DNA of 64,000 nt from Nonlabens sp. Ci31 (GTDB lineage Bacteria; Bacteroidota; Bacteroidia; Flavobacteriales; Flavobacteriaceae), in NCBI RefSeq assembly GCF_012974865.1, contig NZ_CP043633.1, forward strand, positions 248,001 through 312,000, given 5' to 3'. The notes beneath the pieces are model-generated. The model was not told the origin of the DNA. It worked only from the letters and a program-made list of their open reading frames with translations, and did no database searches. The translations under genes were made by a program, and so were the position numbers. Shown piece by piece: positions 60,008 to 64,000 of the stretch (positions are counted from its first letter, which is position 1; every line of letters begins with the position of its first letter).

Positions 60008-62401
60008 CTAATAATTGATATAAACCCATTTAGCAACATCTGCTGTGTCTGGATCATTGAACTTGATCACATAAAAGTAAGTTCCCGTAGGTAATAAGCC
60101 ATCTCCAGAATTAAGACCTGAATTAGGAATACCAGCAAACTCTACATAGTTACTTGCCCGAGTTTCATAAACCACAGAACCTAATCTATTAAAAACCTTC
60201 AATTCAAAGTTGGCAAATTGATCAATTCCAGGAATGGAGAATGTATCGTTGATACCGTCATTATTAGGAGAAAACCCTTCTGGCACTATTACCTCGCAAC
60301 TTTCTACTACAAGATTAAAAGTTCCCGTATCATAACAATCTGCATCTTGAATATTTGAAACTCGCACATAAATTGTTTCCCCCATAGATTCAAAAGCTTC
60401 TGGAGTTGTTATGGCGTTTGTGTTAGCATCTGCATCTGTTTGATTGAGGAAATAGCTTACCGTAAATTCTGTCGGATCTTGTGACCCTAATATGGCTGCA
60501 TCTTGAGCTGTTAGATCAAAAATTTCTCTTCCATCAATATTAGTAGGATCATCACAAGCTTGTAAGTCTGGGACAGTGTTGTATTGTGACGTAGAATAAA
60601 ATACATTTAATTCTACTACAACAAAACAACCTGATGCTACTTCTTCTACTCTTACAAACACCGTCTCGTCTGCATTCACATCATAAGCTTCAGGAATAAG
60701 GACAGGGTTCAATGCAGCGTCTGCATCTGCGGCAGAGTTAAAAGTTGTTAAGGTGTACAACGCAGGATCTAATCCATTGAGAATTTGCGCATCTCTTACA
60801 GTTAAATCAACACTTACAGCACCACTAGCTTGGCATACAATGATATCATTAGGCAATGCATTAGTAATTTCTGGCGCTACATCGATACATACTGTTTCTA
60901 CATAAGTACAACCAAAATTATCAGTGAAACTGAAGTTATAACAGTTCTGACCAGCAATAGTAGGAGTCACCGTGATTACATTTCCATTGGTTGCAGTAAT
61001 ATCTCCATTTGCTTCCCATTCTTCTGTTACTTCACCTGGCTCATAACTTCCTGCGGTAGGAATTATAGCAGGATTAAAGTTGATTCCCCATTCAAAAATA
61101 TAACCGTTGTCAATATTGAGGTTATCAATAATATCTAAACACCAAAGTCCATTTAGAGAAGTTCCTATAAAATTAGCAAATGGATCTTCTGGCAAGTAAT
61201 CTCCAGCGGGCATAGGTGTTCCAAAAGCTACAGCTGCTGTACTACCATCAAGAGTTGCTGTAGCAGCTCCTCCCTCTGTAAAATTGTATAAAAATCCCAC
61301 ACCTGGGGTGTTCGAACCGTCATCAAGAGCTTGTCCTAAAAATCTTCCTCCACCAGAGTTAGGATAATTTAAGAAATTAACTTGTGTTCCATCTGGAGCG
61401 GTCAGTGTAATATCAAGGTCACCCATATAAGAATGTTCCATGTTTATAAATACGCTGACTAAGTCTGAAGCGTTCTGAAAAGTAGTCCCTACATTAAAAC
61501 CAGATACGTCGATACAGGTTTGATAAGCCACACCACTTCCATCTGGAAGGAAGGTCTGCCCTGTTATAGGTGGAGCTACGTCTGCAAAGAACTCTGTTGT
61601 TTCTACCACTCCTGTAATGTCTGTTGATTCTCCAAAACAAATGGAAGTAGCAGCCGCTTGAGTTCCTGTAAAATCAGGAGTCGTAGAGACTTGTATCAAT
61701 ACATCACTTGATTCTCCTATAGATCTATCTCTACAGCCTGTAGGATCTGTAGCCACATAATCAACTCTATAAATACCAGGGCCTGCAAAAGTTTCTGAGG
61801 CAGTGTTCCCGGGAACTCGTGTTCCATCAGAAAGAACAAATTCATAAGTGGCACCAGTGCTATCATTACTAAAATTGGCACTACCTGTAAAGTTCACTGT
61901 TTCTCCTTGACAAATTCTAATAACATTATCAACATCTGGAGCAGGCACAGAGACTACTGTAGAGGTAATAGTCTGACAATTATCGATACATACCAGAGTC
62001 GCTTCCCATCCAGAACTAACGTTAGAAGAGTCTGATCTAAACCTAAAAGTTAAACACCCTGTGGTGTTTGCTGCGCTTGCCAAAATGATTCCAGGGGAGT
62101 TTGTTCCTAAAAAAACTCCAATTAATGGTGCTGTGGTATCATCACCATCGTAAACGAATAATATATCTCCAGAAGCCAATGCAAAGGAATTAAACGTAAC
62201 CTGCATGTCATCTGTAGCAAATGGTGAACAAAAGGTGATAACAGTGTCTTCACTATTGGTGTAATCACCTGTAAGACCTCCAGAATCTGTAAAACTACCA
62301 CTACAAGTAGTGAAGTTACCATCTGACATGGCAAATTCTTGGGCCGTAACTACCACTGTAAAGAAGAGTATACTTATACAGCTAAGGATAAAATTTTTCA
62401 T
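60008..62401 (-). CDS. Large surface protein with T9SS type B (gliding-motility) C-terminal domain
   Basis: 797 residues. In order: signal peptide (ends near VVVTAQ), a CUB-like domain (about 25-140, FRSDSSNVSSGWEATL), Ig/PKD-like beta repeats, a proprotein-convertase P-like domain (SVFINMEHSYMGDLDITLTAPDGT to DIIDNLNIDNGYIFEWGINF), tandem beta repeats (ALYTLTTFNSAADADAAL and a second copy), and the C-terminal gliding-motility sorting domain (PEGFSPNNDGINDTFSI, FELKVFNRLGSVVYET, LPTGTYFYVIKF). Exported by T9SS and bound at the cell surface. The ATG at 62401 is chosen over 62461, as 20 upstream codons are charged leader. Confidence 0.88.
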   Translation of the reverse strand: MKNFILSCISILFFTVVVTAQEFAMSDGNFTTCSGSFTDSGGLTGDYTNSEDTVITFCSPFATDDMQVTFNSFALASGDILFVYDGDDTTAPLIGVFLGTNSPGIILASAANTTGCLTFRFRSDSSNVSSGWEATLVCIDNCQTITSTVVSVPAPDVDNVIRICQGETVNFTGSANFSNDSTGATYEFVLSDGTRVPGNTASETFAGPGIYRVDYVATDPTGCRDRSIGESSDVLIQVSTTPDFTGTQAAATSICFGESTDITGVVETTEFFADVAPPITGQTFLPDGSGVAYQTCIDVSGFNVGTTFQNASDLVSVFINMEHSYMGDLDITLTAPDGTQVNFLNYPNSGGGRFLGQALDDGSNTPGVGFLYNFTEGGAATATLDGSTAAVAFGTPMPAGDYLPEDPFANFIGTSLNGLWCLDIIDNLNIDNGYIFEWGINFNPAIIPTAGSYEPGEVTEEWEANGDITATNGNVITVTPTIAGQNCYNFSFTDNFGCTYVETVCIDVAPEITNALPNDIIVCQASGAVSVDLTVRDAQILNGLDPALYTLTTFNSAADADAALNPVLIPEAYDVNADETVFVRVEEVASGCFVVVELNVFYSTSQYNTVPDLQACDDPTNIDGREIFDLTAQDAAILGSQDPTEFTVSYFLNQTDADANTNAITTPEAFESMGETIYVRVSNIQDADCYDTGTFNLVVESCEVIVPEGFSPNNDGINDTFSIPGIDQFANFELKVFNRLGSVVYETRASNYVEFAGIPNSGLNSGDGLLPTGTYFYVIKFNDPDTADVAKWVYINY

Positions 62402-62556
62402 AAGAAACTTGTTTGCTTTTTTGGATATCGTTTGAACTACTTGCAAAATAATCAAATTCATTAACTCCTTATTAAGTTTTCATACTTTCTATGAACCGAT
62501 TGTTTAACAAATAGCTTTTTTTAGTTAAACTGCATGCTTTATTCGTTTTATGGCAT

Positions 62557-62588
62557 AAAAAAACCGCTTGACATGTCAAGCGGTTTTT
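62557..62588. terminator. Rho-independent terminator of secDF (bidirectional)
   Basis: AAAACCGCTTGACATGTCAAGCGGTTTT, an uninterrupted palindromic stem with A and T tracts on the outside. It lies between secDF and the T9SS gene. Confidence 0.9.
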
Positions 62589-62612
62589 ATAATTAGTATG
62601 GAAATAAAGCGA

Positions 62613-64000
62613 TTAAGCTTCCTTTTCTTCTTTAAGCTCTTTAGGAGTTAATGTTTGTTTTGATTTATTCATCGTATCATACATTACTGGAGTTGCAATA
62701 AATACAGAAGAATAAGTACCTACAACGACACCTATAATCAATGCCAGCATAAATCCTTTTATGGATTCTCCACCGAATAAGAAGATCGCAAGAAGTACAA
62801 TTAAAGTAGTCAAAGAAGTGTTCAATGTACGAGAAATAGTACTGCTTATTGCTCCATTAACGGTTCTTGGGAAATCCCAGTTGGTACGCTCATTTATGAA
62901 TTCACGAATTCTATCAAACACTACCACCGTATCGTTCAATGAATAACCAATAACTGTTAATATAGCAGCAATAAATGCTTGATCTATCTCCATGTTAAAT
63001 GGTAAGAACTTATATAATAAGGAGAAGGCTCCCAGCACGATAATGACGTCATGGAAAACAGCAGCTACCGCTCCTAAGGAGAATTGCCACTTACGGAATC
63101 GAATTAAAATATAAAGGAACACCACTATCAATGATCCTAAGATGGCATAAAGAGACCCTGTAAGAATGTCGTCTGCAATGGTAGCTCCTACTTGGAAAGA
63201 AGATCTTAAACCGTATTGTTTATTTTCATCACTTACATCTGCAAACTGAACTTGCGTCATGTCTGCTGGTAAATAAGGCTTCAATACTTGATATAATTTA
63301 TCTTCAATCTCCTGACTTACTTCACTATCATCTCTATCAATACCGTATTTAGTACTGATTTTTAATTGATTATCTGATCCATAAGTTTTTGCTTCTGCAC
63401 TACCGAAGATATCGTCAGCACTTAATTGCTTGGTGATCTTCGTGGCACTCACATCTTGGGCAAAACCTACAATAACCGTACGACCACCTGTAAAATCAAT
63501 ACCTAGATTCAACCTGTTTATAGCTAGTGAAGCTAAACTTCCTGAAATCAAAACAGCAGAAAGGATGTAAGCCATTTTTCTCTTCTTCAAGAAATCAATA
63601 TTTACATTTCTAAACCATTTCTTAGTAATTGCAGTTGAAAAACCTATCATTTTACCATTGCTCACATACCCATCTACAAATAATCTAGTAATAAAAATGG
63701 CTGTAAATAATGACGTAAGAATACCTATCATTAAGGTAGTGGCAAAACCTTGAATAGGTCCTGTTCCAAAAATATAAAGAATAACAGCTGTTAGGAATGT
63801 AGTCACGTTTGCATCAAGAATAGAGCTCAGTGCATTATTGAATCCATCTCTGATACTGTCTGCTTGTGATTTACCTTTTGCCAGCTCTTCTCGTATCCTT
63901 TCAAAAATAAGAACGTTAGCATCTACCGAAATACCAATAGTTAATACGATACCTGCAATACCAGGTAAGGTAAGAACTGCTTTTAAGGATGCCAATGCAC
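62613..64000 (-). CDS. secDF: Protein translocase subunit SecDF (5' end outside window)
   Basis: Fused SecD-SecF, proton-driven accessory of SecYEG; fusion is usual in Bacteroidota. Visible: the last SecD membrane helices ([28 protein letters not shown], typical SecD TM4 region) and the complete SecF part with [16 protein letters not shown] and the six-helix end ([17 protein letters not shown]). The frame is open past the window edge, so the SecD N-terminal half lies outside. Confidence 0.95.
   Translation of the reverse strand, partial: ALASLKAVLTLPGIAGIVLTIGISVDANVLIFERIREELAKGKSQADSIRDGFNNALSSILDANVTTFLTAVILYIFGTGPIQGFATTLMIGILTSLFTAIFITRLFVDGYVSNGKMIGFSTAITKKWFRNVNIDFLKKRKMAYILSAVLISGSLASLAINRLNLGIDFTGGRTVIVGFAQDVSATKITKQLSADDIFGSAEAKTYGSDNQLKISTKYGIDRDDSEVSQEIEDKLYQVLKPYLPADMTQVQFADVSDENKQYGLRSSFQVGATIADDILTGSLYAILGSLIVVFLYILIRFRKWQFSLGAVAAVFHDVIIVLGAFSLLYKFLPFNMEIDQAFIAAILTVIGYSLNDTVVVFDRIREFINERTNWDFPRTVNGAISSTISRTLNTSLTTLIVLLAIFLFGGESIKGFMLALIIGVVVGTYSSVFIATPVMYDTMNKSKQTLTPKELKEEKEA

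Noticed and set aside
1..64000. tRNA, tmRNA or rRNA genes
   Set aside because: Inspected the gaps by eye for CCA-ended cloverleafs and conserved rRNA segments and saw none; a covariance scan would be decisive.

Overview
The window is AT-rich and gene-dense and comes from a marine-type Flavobacteriaceae (Bacteroidota). Genus is not provable from sequence alone; it resembles the Nonlabens/Dokdonia group. Evidence: type IX secretion sorting domains, a SusC/RagA-style TonB receptor, fused SecDF, a long NusB, families largely confined to Bacteroidota (PUR/DUF3276, DUF5606, DUF6048, DUF6452), promoters of the TAnnTTTG type, and almost no Shine-Dalgarno sequences. No rRNA, tRNA, CRISPR array, prophage or intact insertion sequence was seen. 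The window cuts xerD at its left end and secDF at its right end.

Layout. 0-11.4 kb: xerD, an aldo/keto reductase, two paralogous lipoproteins with an M43 metalloprotease, then zapA - 6S-like RNA - rny, and divergently an M23 peptidase with a TonB receptor. 11.4-12.8 kb: a decayed gene followed by a 256-bp tandem repeat. 12.8-21 kb: cysteine desulfurase, a calcium-repeat lipoprotein, an Smr protein, a secreted T9SS protein, and two convergent modules that each pair a DUF2752 membrane protein with a small membrane protein; the second module shares an operon with ornithine aminotransferase (rocD). 21-31 kb: rlmD with TlpA, DUF6452 and DUF6048 genes; ruvX, def and DUF5606; pyruvate carboxylase. 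31-39.3 kb: dapD followed by a cell-surface glycan region (GT9, four or five GT-A glycosyltransferases, an LPS-type kinase) whose genes are on alternating strands. 39-50 kb: tsaC-like, CCA transferase, pepT, outer-membrane beta-barrel paralogs (one broken), SRPBCC, yajC, DUF1573, nusB, Leu/Val dehydrogenase. 50-64 kb: ABC exporter, Uma2 protein, PUR protein, M14 carboxypeptidase, a repeat-rich decayed gap, CsaA, a thioredoxin-like protein, lgt with DUF192, a large T9SS type B surface protein, and secDF.

Most genes are housekeeping or envelope genes. The unusual content is in repeats and decay. A 14-bp palindrome, GCTTTCGCGAAAGC, occurs ten times exactly and once with one mismatch, in genes as well as between them, with flanks that tend to extend the symmetry. 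Five intergenic loci carry heptanucleotide repeats of five unrelated sequences. There are also 256-bp and 74-bp tandem repeats and at least four decayed genes sitting next to such repeats. I found no clear defence or biosynthetic system; the palindrome family, the heptanucleotide loci and the duplicated DUF2752 modules are the best candidates for something undescribed.
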